From Candidatus Promineifilum breve (lineage in GTDB: Bacteria; Chloroflexota; Anaerolineae; Promineifilales; Promineifilaceae), in NCBI RefSeq assembly GCF_900066015.1, contig NZ_LN890655.1, forward strand, positions 3,078,726 through 3,142,725: DNA of 64,000 nt, written 5' to 3'. The notes under the pieces were generated by a model. That model worked only from the letters and a program-made list of their open reading frames with translations, had not been told where the DNA came from and did no database searches. The position numbers and the translations under genes were made by a program. Below, in pieces: positions 15,047 to 24,225 of this stretch (within the stretch, counting starts at the first letter, position 1; the number at the start of each line of letters is the position of its first letter).

Positions 15047-15180
15047 GTTGACCTCATAACCCCAATTGTAACCGGGCGTGGCGGCATTGCCATAGGCAAA
15101 GAGAAATCTTTAATCCGCCGTTGACCGGTCGAGGGCGGGGCAGCCGATTGGCTGAACCATGACAATCAGCCGAAAGCGGG

Positions 15181-15210
15181 TTTACGACGGTTGCCAAAGT
15201 GTTGTACAAT
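15181..15210 (+). promoter_or_regulatory. Probable promoter of the M4 protease gene
   Basis: TTTACG (15181-15186) and TACAAT (15205-15210) are separated by 18 bp. They lie ~55 bp upstream of the ATG at 15266, which has AAAGGAG at 15251-15257. Confidence 0.55.
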
Positions 15211-15265
15211 GTTTTCAATCACCGGCGCAACGGCCTCGGCGCCGCGTCGGAAAGGAGTTTGGTTT

Positions 15266-16435
15266 ATGATCGGTTGTAGAAGTTCGTTGCAATGTATTGT
15301 CCCGCCCTACATGCTGCGGGAGATCGTGGAGAACGGCACGCCGGAGCAGCGCCAGCAAGCCCTGCGCAACATCGTCTCGGCCGAGGCTATCCGCGTCCAG
15401 CGCGAGGTCATCGCCAAGGAAGGGCCGCCGGAGTCGATCATGGAAGCCGCCACGGTGGGGCTGAACCGGATCATCTACTCGGCCGAGAACGGCAGTAACT
15501 TGCCCGGCCGTCAATTGCGCGCCGAGGGCGGCCCGCCCACCGGCGATCCGGCGGCCGATGAAGCCTACGACGGCGCGGGCGCGACCCACTCCCTGTTCTA
15601 CGACATCTTCAATCGCGATTCGATTGACGCCGCCGGGATGCGCCTCGATTCGACGGTGCATTTCCGCACCGGCTACGACAACGCCTTTTGGAACGGGCAG
15701 CAGATGGTCTATGGCGACGGCGACGAAGACCTGCCCGAAGCCCAGCGCCTATTCAACCGTTTCACCATTGCCGTGGACATCATCGGCCACGAGCTGGCCC
15801 ACGGCGTGACCCAACACACGGCCAACCTGATCTATCAGGGGCAATCGGGCGCGCTCAATGAGTCCATGTCCGACGTGTTCGGCTCGCTGGTGAAGCAGCG
15901 CCTGCTGGGTCACACGGCGGCCGACGCCGACTGGATCATCGGCGAGGGGCTGTTCACGGCCAACGTCAATGGGACTGGCATTCGCAACATGAAAGCGCCG
16001 GGCACGGCCTATGACGATCCGGTGATCGGCAAGGATCCGCAACCGGGCCACATGCGCGATTTCGTCCAGACGCAAGCCGACAACGGCGGCGTCCATATCA
16101 ACTCCGGCATCCCCAACCGGGCTTTTTACGTGACGGCGTTCAACCTTGGTGGCTTCGCGTGGGAGAAGGCGGGCCAAATCTGGTATGTGACGCTCCAGAG
16201 CAAATTGAGCGAGTCGGCCAACTTCGCCACGGCCGCGGCCAAGACCTACGAGGTCGCCCGCGATCTGTATGGGCAGGGTAGCCTGGAGCAGCAGGCCGTG
16301 CGCGCCGGTTGGCTGGAGGTGGGTATTGACGTGGAGCAGGGCGGTTCCGATCCGGGCGACGGCGACGGCAACGGCCGCCCCGGCTGTGCCGGGACGCTGA
16401 TGGGGCTGTTTCGCTCGTTGATGGGGCCGCGTTAG
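15266..16435 (+). CDS. M4 (thermolysin/protealysin-like) metalloprotease
   Basis: This 389-aa zinc endopeptidase precursor has a short protealysin-type propeptide at ~1-60 (CIVPPYMLREIVENGTPEQR), not the long FTP propeptide, and no obvious Sec signal. The catalytic helix HELAH lies at 175-179 with Glu176. The third zinc ligand is Glu199 in NESMSD (198-203), and the substrate-binding NSGIPNRAFY and GG-x-AWEKAGQIWY regions match family M4. ATG 15266 is chosen from the AAAGGAG site. The next gene encodes a matching emfourin inhibitor, as in protealysin operons, where the inhibitor controls the cytosolic protease. The tail after ~370 is Gly/Asp-rich. Confidence 0.92.
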   Translation: MIGCRSSLQCIVPPYMLREIVENGTPEQRQQALRNIVSAEAIRVQREVIAKEGPPESIMEAATVGLNRIIYSAENGSNLPGRQLRAEGGPPTGDPAADEAYDGAGATHSLFYDIFNRDSIDAAGMRLDSTVHFRTGYDNAFWNGQQMVYGDGDEDLPEAQRLFNRFTIAVDIIGHELAHGVTQHTANLIYQGQSGALNESMSDVFGSLVKQRLLGHTAADADWIIGEGLFTANVNGTGIRNMKAPGTAYDDPVIGKDPQPGHMRDFVQTQADNGGVHINSGIPNRAFYVTAFNLGGFAWEKAGQIWYVTLQSKLSESANFATAAAKTYEVARDLYGQGSLEQQAVRAGWLEVGIDVEQGGSDPGDGDGNGRPGCAGTLMGLFRSLMGPR

Positions 16436-16462
16436 TCTGTGGATCGTGTGAGGGAAGTCCGA

Positions 16463-16801
16463 ATGAAAATTTACTTCGAACGCAGCGGCGGATTCGTGGG
16501 GCGGACCGTCTCGACCGAGGTTGACACGAACCAGATACCGCTGGAGCTGGCCCTCAGCCTGCTGACCAAAGTCGAGGACGCGTCGTTTTTCGATTTACCC
16601 GAAATGCCCGGCTTGTCGCTGGAGGGCTTTTCGGGCGCGGACCAGATGTGTTACAAGGTAACCGTTGAGGTGGCCGGGGTGCAACATACGGTAGAGACGT
16701 CGGATAGCAACGCCCCGGAACAACTCCAGCCGCTCTTGCGGGAACTGTCACAACTGGCGCGCGCCAATCCCCAGCCCGGCGGACCGGTCGTCCCCGGAAG
16801 C

Positions 16802-16819
<18 letters not shown>
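16463..16819 (+). CDS. Emfourin-like inhibitor of M4 proteases
   Basis: This 118-aa cytosolic protein begins MKIYFERSGGFVGRTVSTEV and matches emfourins, small proteins that occupy the active-site cleft of protealysin-like M4 peptidases. Characteristic features are the GGF(V/A)G segment near the N-terminus and the Y-x-V-x-V-x-x-x-G-x-x-H-x-V-x-x-x-D pattern (CYKVTVEVAGVQHTVETSD). It starts 27 bases after the protease stop and has an AGGGAAG site upstream, so the two form an operon. The 3' end overlaps the convergent response-regulator gene by 18 bases. The pairing supports function for both. Confidence 0.88.
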
Positions 16820-17824
<1,005 letters not shown>

Positions 17825-17955
17825 GTCGATTATTCCTGGGTCGGCGCGCTCCGGCAGTAGGGGCTGGGCCGTTGGTTACGAAAGCATCATACGCCCGGCC
17901 GGTTACAACGATCCTTAAGGCAAGAGAAGAATTTCACAAAGTCTACGGGGAAGCT

Positions 17956-18070
17956 ACACAGAGACCATGGAGGAAGACACAGAGACCACGGAGGAAGAGA
18001 ATATATTTCCCTGTGCTCCTCTTTCTTCCTCTGTGTCCTCTGTGTCCCTCTGAGTGCTCTGTGTTCCTCC
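17956..18070. repeat. Intergenic imperfect hairpin repeat, CACAGAGG family (copy 2)
   Basis: The left arm has ACACAGAGACC units and GGAGGAAGA. The right arm has TCTTCCTCTGTGTCC and CTCTGTGTTCCTCC. A long imperfect hairpin is possible. The element lies between divergent genes (response regulator and enoyl-CoA hydratase) and takes up most of that gap. Confidence 0.75.
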
Positions 18071-18104
18071 TTCTCTTAAAGTGCCCCAAGCATCATTTTC
18101 TGCT

Positions 18105-18902
18105 ATGGTAAATGGCATGAGCCGTGGGATTGAATTCAATGTGGCCGGCGACGGCATCGCCCTGTTGCGGGTCAACCGGCCGGCGGCGCGCAACGCCCTC
18201 AGTTGGGCGGCCCAGGAAGCGTTCGCCGACGCCGTGGCCGCCGCCCAGCGTAATCAGAGCATCCGCGTCCTGATCATCACCGGCGCGGGCGGGGCGTTTG
18301 TCTCCGGCGGCGATCTGAAGGAGCTGGCGGCTCATCCCGAAGCGGCGGCCGGGGAGCGGCTGAACCGGGTGATGAGCGCGGCCCTGGCCGGGCTGGCCGA
18401 GTTGCCCTATCCGGTGCTGGCCGCGGTCAACGGCGACGCGGTGGGCGGCGGCTGCGAAATCGTGACCGCCTGCGACCTACGGCTGGCCGCGGCCGATGCG
18501 CGCTTCGCCTTTCGCCAGGTACATAATGGCCTGACCACCGGCTGGGGCGGCACGGCGCGGCTGGTGGGACTCATCGGCCAGAGCCGGGCGATGGAGCTGT
18601 TGCTGACCGGGCGCACCTTTGACGCGGTTGAGGCGCAGGCGTTGGGTCTCATCCAGCGCGTGGCCCCGCCCGGCGTTGATGCGCTGGAGGCGGCCTATGC
18701 CTGGGCCGGCGAGTTGTCGCGTTTACCCCGCCGCGCCCTGGCGGCCACCAAAGCGTTGGTTCATGCCGCCGCCCACCTGCCGCCGAGCGACGCCGACCGG
18801 CTGGAGGCGCAATGGTTCATCAATCTGTGGCCGTCGGCCGATCACCTAGAGGCCGTGGCCGCCTTCACCGCCAAACGGCCGCCGGTTTTCAATCGGGAAT
18901 GA
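18105..18902 (+). CDS. Enoyl-CoA hydratase/isomerase family protein with altered catalytic residue
   Basis: This ~265-aa crotonase-fold protein acts on acyl-CoA thioesters. The oxyanion-hole segments GAGGAFVSGGDLKEL and NGDAVGGGCEIVTACDLRLA are intact, and Glu in GGGCE matches Glu144 of rat hydratase. The second catalytic Glu (Glu164, usually in P-E-x-x-L-G) is replaced: the matching stretch reads FRQVHNGLTTGWGGTARL. Classical hydration is therefore doubtful; isomerase, decarboxylase or another crotonase reaction is more likely. ATG 18105 is used, with ATG 18117 an alternative; neither has a strong ribosome site. A methyltransferase gene follows 13 bases later. Confidence 0.8.
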   Translation: MVNGMSRGIEFNVAGDGIALLRVNRPAARNALSWAAQEAFADAVAAAQRNQSIRVLIITGAGGAFVSGGDLKELAAHPEAAAGERLNRVMSAALAGLAELPYPVLAAVNGDAVGGGCEIVTACDLRLAAADARFAFRQVHNGLTTGWGGTARLVGLIGQSRAMELLLTGRTFDAVEAQALGLIQRVAPPGVDALEAAYAWAGELSRLPRRALAATKALVHAAAHLPPSDADRLEAQWFINLWPSADHLEAVAAFTAKRPPVFNRE

Positions 18903-18915
18903 AGGAGAGCCGCCC

Positions 18916-19686
18916 GTGGATGAGTACGACCGCATTGCCCGCTATTACGATCTGACCCACGACCGGCTGACGGCCGACGTGCCTTTCCTGCTGGCCCAGG
19001 CGGCCGAGGCGGGCGGCCCGGTGCTGGAGATCGGCTGCGGCAGCGGGCGGCTGCTGGTTCCGCTGGCCCGCGCCGGGCAGACCATCACCGGCGTCGACCG
19101 CTCGGCGGAGATGTTGGCCCGCGCCGAGCCCCGTCTGGCGGCACTGCCGGCCCAGGCCCGCGCGCGGGTGCGCCTGTTGCGGGCCGACGCGCGGACGCTG
19201 GCCCTGCCCGCCGAGGAAACTTTCGGCCTGGTCTTCTTCGGTTATAACACCTTCATGCATCTCGATGAGGCCGCGGCCGGGGCGACGTTGAAGCGGTTGC
19301 GGCCGTTGTTGCGGCCTGGCGGGCGGCTGATCATCGACGTCGCCAATCCGCTCCTGCTGTCGCAGGCCGCCGACGATCCCGATTTTGCGCTGGAGGAGAT
19401 CCTGTTCGACGCGGCCCACGGCGAGACGATCCGCCACTACACGGCCTACGAAGCCATTCCCGGCGAGCAGGTTGTCGACGTCACCTGGGTCTACGAGACG
19501 GACAGGGAAGAGGGCGGCGAAGAAGCATCGCGCACCCGGGCGCGGCTGCGCTACTACTATCTCTATCCCCACCAGTACGATCTGTTGCTGACCCTGACCG
19601 GCTTTCGCCTGACGGCCATCTACGGCGACTACGACCGTGCGCCGTTTGACGAGGAGAGTGAGCGGTTGTTGTTGGTGGCGGAGTAG
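18916..19686 (+). CDS. Class I SAM-dependent methyltransferase
   Basis: This 256-aa Rossmann methyltransferase has motif I VLEIGCGSGRLLVPLA (~36-51), motif II acidic residue in ITGVDRSAEMLARA, motif III RADARTLALP and the post-motif GGRLIIDVANP. The substrate-binding C-terminal part has an antiparallel-strand pattern ending ERLLLVAE. It starts with GTG 18916 after GGAGAG and is probably co-transcribed with the enoyl-CoA hydratase-family gene. Substrate is not predictable. A low-complexity repeat array begins right after the stop codon. Confidence 0.85.
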   Translation: MDEYDRIARYYDLTHDRLTADVPFLLAQAAEAGGPVLEIGCGSGRLLVPLARAGQTITGVDRSAEMLARAEPRLAALPAQARARVRLLRADARTLALPAEETFGLVFFGYNTFMHLDEAAAGATLKRLRPLLRPGGRLIIDVANPLLLSQAADDPDFALEEILFDAAHGETIRHYTAYEAIPGEQVVDVTWVYETDREEGGEEASRTRARLRYYYLYPHQYDLLLTLTGFRLTAIYGDYDRAPFDEESERLLLVAE

Positions 19687-19701
19687 GGGGGGTGGAAGCG
19701 C

Positions 19702-19821
19702 GGGGGAGCAGGGGGGCAGGGGAGCAGGGGGGCAGGGGAGCAGGGGGGCAGGGGAGCAGGGGAGAACTGACCACTATCCACTATCCACTGTCCACTGCCC
19801 ACTATCCACTATCCACTATCC
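19702..19821. repeat. Low-complexity repeat: GGGGAGCAGGGG units then CCACTATCCACT units
   Basis: The first half repeats GGGGGGCAGGGGAGCA; the second repeats CCACTATCCACTGTCCACTG. The same two-part arrangement recurs at 45271-45341 and 63834-63909. The right end supplies the last codons and the TAG of the convergent helicase-associated gene. Confidence 0.85.
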
Positions 19822-21479
19822 CCCACATCCAGCAATAGCCCCAATTGCGCCGCGGCCTGGCGGAACGGCTCCCATTCCCCCTGGCGGATGACAACGGCCA
19901 GTTCGCCCAGCGCCTCGCCGATGAAGTCGCGGGTCTTGGGATTGGCGCGCAGTGTCTCCAGGATGGCCGCGTCGCCCACGCGCAGCACGACCACGGTTTG
20001 CAGCCGCCCCTCGATGCCCTTCTCGGCCCAGCGGGTGATGCCGCGCCGCACCCCGGCCGGCACCGGCCGCTGCCCGGCGCTCTCCAGAAAGGCCAACATG
20101 CGCTCGACGGTGATGCCCTGCTCCTGGGCCTCGGCCAGCGACGACGGCACGATGCGGTAGCGGTACGGTTTGCCGGGCGTCAGCGGCTCCGGGTCGGCGA
20201 TGCGCGCCGCCTGAAAGCGCTCATAGCGGCCGGCGTTATAGGGCACGAGGAGAATGCCCTCCGGCTGGACGACCAAGGGCACGCGCACTTCGTCGGCCGC
20301 CGGCGGCTCGTCGCCCAGCCAGGCCAACGCCCGCGGCGCCAGGCGGTAGGCCGCCCGCTCCGCGTCCGACGCCGCCGACAATTCGACCATGCCCAGCCAG
20401 TGCAGCGGCCCCTGAATCAGAAAGCGCAGCAGCCGTCCCTCCACCCACTCCCAATTGTCGAAGCCCGACAGATATTGGCGCGTCTCGGCGTCGCGGATGT
20501 ACCACGTCTCGTAGTTGCCGTCGGGGCGCTGGAAATCGGGGTCGGCCTGGCGAATGACGCCCACGAGGTCGGCCAGACGATACCATTGGTCATCGGCCGG
20601 CAGCGCGTCCATCAGCGCCGTGCGCGCCGCCAGCGGGTCGTTCTGCCAGCTTTCGCCCTCGGCCTCCAGGCCGGGCGTATGGCGCAGTTCGTTCCAGACG
20701 CCGCGGCTCCAGGCATCGACCAGCGCCCGCAGTTGGGCCTCGCGGCTCTGGCGCAGCCAGTCGAGCGTTGATCGCGTCGGCCGCAGCCGCTCGTCGGCCC
20801 GCCGCAAGAGCGACATCTCCGTCGCCAGCGTCAGCAGCAGCGAACGCCGGTCGCGGTCGGGATTCAGCAGCAGGCCGTCAAGGTTGGGCAGCCGTTCCGG
20901 GCGCAGGCCGGTGCGCTGGGCCAGGGCCAGCAACGTGGTCAGGTCATCCACGGCGTCGATGGGCGGCGGGCGGGTCTCGTCGGGGGGGGCGATGGGGCGC
21001 AAGCCCGGTTCGACGGCCGGTGCCGGCGCTTCCACGCGACGGGCCGGCGACTGGGGGGCCAGACGGGCCAACAACTCCTGCGGCAAATAATAGAACTCCA
21101 GCGCGCCCTCGTCGGTCTGGTCGAAGCCGCGATAGAGGAAGCCGCGATACCAGAGCGACTCGGCCGCGCTGGCGGGATCGAGCCACGGCTCCTCGCGCTC
21201 CATGCGCCCCGGCCCCATCTGGCGCACTTCGCCGTGCTCGCGCTCGAAGACGGCCACCGGCGCGCGGCCGCCCTGGCGCACCAGGCTGGTCAGCGCCGCC
21301 GCCTCTTCCGGCTCCAGAGATTCCACTTCGTGCACCAGATCGAATTGGGCCAATTGCGCGGCCAGTTCGGCCACGGCGCGCGATTTATCGCGGCCGGTCA
21401 GGTCGAGGTCGTGCCATTCACCGATGACGCGCAGGACGATCAGTTCGTGATCCAGCAGAGCTTGTTCCAGAGTGCGCAT
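19809..21479 (-). CDS. Helicase-associated (XPB/Ssl2-like C-terminal) domain protein
   Basis: This 556-aa protein has no Walker motifs. Its C-terminal third (IVPSSLAEAQEQGITVERML, then FLES, RPVPAGVRRGITRWAEKG and TVVVLRVGDAAILETLRANP) matches the 'helicase conserved C-terminal' domain seen in XPB/Ssl2-like helicase partners, mostly in Actinobacteria and Chloroflexota. The N-terminal part is helical with winged-helix-like pieces (ALTSLVRQGGRAPVAVFERE) and a Pro-rich linker near 150-170. It probably works with a separate XPB-type helicase in DNA repair or transcription, but no such gene is in the window. It starts four bases after the upstream lipid-kinase stop. The last residues (GDSG) come from a repeat. 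Confidence 0.72.
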   Translation of the reverse strand: MRTLEQALLDHELIVLRVIGEWHDLDLTGRDKSRAVAELAAQLAQFDLVHEVESLEPEEAAALTSLVRQGGRAPVAVFEREHGEVRQMGPGRMEREEPWLDPASAAESLWYRGFLYRGFDQTDEGALEFYYLPQELLARLAPQSPARRVEAPAPAVEPGLRPIAPPDETRPPPIDAVDDLTTLLALAQRTGLRPERLPNLDGLLLNPDRDRRSLLLTLATEMSLLRRADERLRPTRSTLDWLRQSREAQLRALVDAWSRGVWNELRHTPGLEAEGESWQNDPLAARTALMDALPADDQWYRLADLVGVIRQADPDFQRPDGNYETWYIRDAETRQYLSGFDNWEWVEGRLLRFLIQGPLHWLGMVELSAASDAERAAYRLAPRALAWLGDEPPAADEVRVPLVVQPEGILLVPYNAGRYERFQAARIADPEPLTPGKPYRYRIVPSSLAEAQEQGITVERMLAFLESAGQRPVPAGVRRGITRWAEKGIEGRLQTVVVLRVGDAAILETLRANPKTRDFIGEALGELAVVIRQGEWEPFRQAAAQLGLLLDVGDSG

Positions 21480-21483
21480 GAAT

Positions 21484-22389
21484 CTACACCATCACCTGAA
21501 TGGCCGCGGGCAGGGTGACGATACTCACCTGATGGACGTCGTCGCGCGGGTAGGCGAACATTTCGCCGTCGAGCTGAATGGGCATGGGCGTGTTCGATTT
21601 GACCGTGATCTGCCCGTTCTGGCGCATGGTGACGTGGCGCGAGGTGACGTGGGTGCCTTTCATCACTTTGGTTAGCATATTGAGCATGGTCAGGCGGCCG
21701 ACCGGGTTCACCAGACAGGTGTCGATCAGGGCGTCGTCCCAGCGGGCGTCGGGCGTCATTAGAAAGCCGCCGCCGCCGCGTGGCCCCAGCCCGCCATAGA
21801 GAAAGAGCGAGCGCTGGTTGACGCGCTCATCGTCGAAGGCGATCTCCAGGTAGGGAATCTGATAATAAAACAGGATGGTCTGGAGCACGGCGGCGAAATA
21901 CATGGCAAAGCCCGATAGCCGGGTGATGGTCTGGGTGCGCATGACGACGATGGCGTCGAACCCGATGCCGAGGTTGTTGATAAACACTTTTGAATTGCCG
22001 CGTTCGTCGGTGATTCGCGCCAGGTCAAGCGACCGCAACGACCCATTAAACAGTCGTTTGATGGCCGTCTCCGGTTCGTCGAGGATGCCCAGACCGAAGG
22101 CCGTATCATTGCCCGACCCGATGGGCAGGATACCCAATGGCAGCGTGGCCCGGTCGCCGTCCATCAGGCCGTTGACGACCTCGTGCACCGTGCCGTCGCC
22201 GCCGGCGGCCACCACCAGATCATACCCTTCACCGGCGGCCGCGGCGGCCAGTTCGACGGCATGGCCGGGGTGCAGGGTGGGGTAGATGTCCAGTTCCCCA
22301 TACCGCCGGCCCAGATCGTTGACCATTTCGGTTTGTTCGCGCCCCCGGCCCGTGCCCGAGCGCGCGTTGATGATGAGCTTGACGCGCAT
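21484..22389 (-). CDS. Diacylglycerol/lipid kinase family protein (YegS/BmrU type)
   Basis: This 301-aa DAGK-catalytic-fold enzyme uses ATP to phosphorylate lipid hydroxyls at the membrane face. It has the N-terminal INARSGTGRG loop, the nucleotide-binding VVAAGGDGTVHEVVNGL, and LGILPIGSGNDTAFGLGI, all typical. The C-terminal beta-sandwich ends with SNTPMPIQLDGEMF and R-x-DDVHQVSIVTLP. In relatives such as DgkB the substrate is diacylglycerol; YegS can use phosphatidylglycerol. It is first in a likely two-gene unit with the helicase-associated gene and is divergent from the LPETG protein gene. ATG 22389. Confidence 0.87.
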   Translation of the reverse strand: MRVKLIINARSGTGRGREQTEMVNDLGRRYGELDIYPTLHPGHAVELAAAAAGEGYDLVVAAGGDGTVHEVVNGLMDGDRATLPLGILPIGSGNDTAFGLGILDEPETAIKRLFNGSLRSLDLARITDERGNSKVFINNLGIGFDAIVVMRTQTITRLSGFAMYFAAVLQTILFYYQIPYLEIAFDDERVNQRSLFLYGGLGPRGGGGFLMTPDARWDDALIDTCLVNPVGRLTMLNMLTKVMKGTHVTSRHVTMRQNGQITVKSNTPMPIQLDGEMFAYPRDDVHQVSIVTLPAAIQVMV

Positions 22390-22396
22390 ATTTTTC

Positions 22397-22425
22397 TTTA
22401 CAACACTATGTAAACATGATATACT
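22397..22425 (+). promoter_or_regulatory. Strong sigma-70-type promoter upstream of the LPETG protein gene
   Basis: TTTACA (22397-22402) and TATACT (22420-22425) have ideal 17-bp spacing. They precede the plus-strand gene at 22538, giving a leader of about 105 nt. The site also lies directly upstream of the divergent lipid kinase. Confidence 0.65.
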
Positions 22426-22537
22426 GACCGCGTTCGTTATGTTACGTCAAGTTGAACCGGCCGGCAAGCGTGACAACAAGATGGCGTAACGGTTCCCGAC
22501 CCAGCAATGGGCCGGCCACTGGTGGAGGAATTGTGCC

Positions 22538-24160
22538 ATGAGCGCGGATGAAATAAACGTCCATTATGACGAGGACAACGGCGTAGTCGAGGAACGGCCG
22601 GCCGAAGACGCCAATAACCGGACATTTCTGTTGTTGGCCTCGTTGCTGACCGGCACGTTGTTGCTGCTGTCCCTTTGCACGGTTGGCTTTCTTTTGATGA
22701 ACCGCGTGGGCGATCGCGCCCAACAGGTAGCGCAGATCGAGACCCAAAACGCCCAGATTCTGGCGACCAATGCCGACGTCACCCGCACGATTGAAGCCGC
22801 GCAACTGGCGACCCCGACCCCCGATGAAGCGGCCGTCGATGAAGCCTCCACCCCGGACGAAACTATCCCGACCGCCAGCCCGGCGGCCGATGGCCCAACG
22901 ATAACCGAAGTCGATGCCACCGCGACCGAGGCGATGGCCGCCACAATCGCCGCCGATCCCACGCTGGCCGCGGCGATCACCGAAGCCGCCGCCACCAACG
23001 AGCCTGGCGAAACGTCAACCACGGCGACAACGGCTCCCGGCGATGCGACAACGGCTCCCGGCGATGCGACAACGGCTCCCGGCGATGCGACAACGGCTCC
23101 TGGCGATGCGACAACGGCTCCCGGCGATGCCACAACGGCTCCTGCCGATGCCACGACGGCTCCCGGCGATGCTACAGTGGCTCCCGGCGATGCCACGCCC
23201 GACGAAGGCGCTACCACCGTAGCCGGCGCGGCGGGCACGGCGGCCATAGACGCTACCGCAACGACCGCGGCCGCGGCCACCGCCGAAGCCACCGAATCGC
23301 CCATCACGCCCACGTCGACCGGCAACGAGGCCGCGCCGACGGCTGTCCCCGTTGTCACCGTTCTGGGTGTCACGATGGAGCCGACGGAGGCCGGCGCGTC
23401 GGCCACGCCTGAATCCGCCACCGCCGCGCCCGGCGCGACCGTTGGGTCTGCGGCATCGGCAACTCCCGAAGCCGGGGCCACCCCGGCGGCCGGGGCTACG
23501 GCCACGACTATTTTCGGCGGCGGCGGCGAGGAAGCCGGCGGCGGCAGCCCGGAAACCCCCGCCGCCACGGCGCAACTCCCCGGCTACCCGCCCGCTGCAC
23601 CTGGAGCGACTACGCCGGGCGCGGCCTATCCGGGGCAGGTGACGCCGGAAGCCACCGGCGGCGCGGGCCAGCAGATAACGCCCGGGGCGGCCACCGCGAC
23701 CCCGGTTGAGGGGGCCACGCCGTCAGAACCCGGCTCGCCGACGCCGACCCAGTTCCCACCGACAGCCACCGTGACGGCCACGACCGCGCCGACGGCCACG
23801 CCCACGGCGTTGCCCACGGCGACGCTCACCTCTGACCCCGGCCTGACCGCCACGGCCACGGCCACCGCGCCCGCCGGCACCGTCACGGCAACGTCAACCA
23901 CCGTGCCCGGGGCGACCACCACCGCCACCGCGACGGCCACGCCAACCGGCACGCCGGGCGCAACCGGGACCGTAGCCCCGACGACGACCGGCACACCAGC
24001 CACGGCCACGAGCACAGCCGCCCCGACGGTGGCGGCCACAGCCACGCCTATCCCGCCGACGACCCTGCCCGAAACGGGCTTCGATGGCGGGTTGGTGGCG
24101 CTGGGCGGCCTGGCCTTGTTGCTGGTGATCTTTGGGGCGCGTCGCTTGCGGCGGGCGTGA
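22538..24160 (+). CDS. Ala/Thr/Pro-rich surface protein with N-terminal membrane helix and C-terminal LPETG sorting signal
   Basis: This 540-aa protein has a cytoplasmic acidic start (~1-27) and a membrane helix (FLLLASLLTGTLLLLSLCTV, ~30-54). A long low-complexity region of Thr, Ala, Pro and Gly follows, including eight TTAPGDA-type heptads. It ends LPETG followed by a hydrophobic stretch (GLVALGGLALLLVIF) and Arg-rich tail (RRLRRA). LPxTG-hydrophobic-basic is the classical sortase signal of monoderm bacteria. The combination suggests a flexible, possibly glycosylated stalk in the cell envelope. No sortase gene lies in the window. The upstream promoter and a terminator at 24181 frame it as a single-gene unit. 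Confidence 0.82.
   Translation: MSADEINVHYDEDNGVVEERPAEDANNRTFLLLASLLTGTLLLLSLCTVGFLLMNRVGDRAQQVAQIETQNAQILATNADVTRTIEAAQLATPTPDEAAVDEASTPDETIPTASPAADGPTITEVDATATEAMAATIAADPTLAAAITEAAATNEPGETSTTATTAPGDATTAPGDATTAPGDATTAPGDATTAPGDATTAPADATTAPGDATVAPGDATPDEGATTVAGAAGTAAIDATATTAAAATAEATESPITPTSTGNEAAPTAVPVVTVLGVTMEPTEAGASATPESATAAPGATVGSAASATPEAGATPAAGATATTIFGGGGEEAGGGSPETPAATAQLPGYPPAAPGATTPGAAYPGQVTPEATGGAGQQITPGAATATPVEGATPSEPGSPTPTQFPPTATVTATTAPTATPTALPTATLTSDPGLTATATATAPAGTVTATSTTVPGATTTATATATPTGTPGATGTVAPTTTGTPATATSTAAPTVAATATPIPPTTLPETGFDGGLVALGGLALLLVIFGARRLRRA
23027..23194 (+). repeat. 21-bp tandem repeat x 8 inside the LPETG gene
   Basis: Eight in-frame copies of ACAACGGCTCCCGGCGATGC + G/C/T (23027-23194) encode TTAPGDA-type heptads. 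The first four copies differ by at most one base; later copies diverge at several. Near-identity of the first copies suggests recent expansion, and copy number is likely to vary between strains. Confidence 0.95.
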
Positions 24161-24180
24161 TATTCCAGTTGATTAAACAC

Positions 24181-24207
24181 AAAAGGCCGGTGATGACCGG
24201 CCTTTTT
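24181..24207. terminator. Intrinsic terminator
   Basis: AAAAGGCCGG and CCGGCCTTTT form a stem around TGATGA, followed by TTTTTCTTTT. It closes the LPETG gene and, on the minus strand, the PH/SHOCT gene. Confidence 0.88.
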
Positions 24208-24225
24208 CTTTTGGTTACGGGGCGG

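Noticed and set aside
17956-18070. Insertion sequence or CRISPR from the CACAGAGG repeats
   Set aside because: No transposase, no regular spacers, and only one imperfect hairpin per site; treated as an intergenic repeat family.
23027-23194. CRISPR-like array
   Set aside because: The repeats are contiguous with no spacers, are 21 bp long and keep the reading frame; they are coding tandem repeats.
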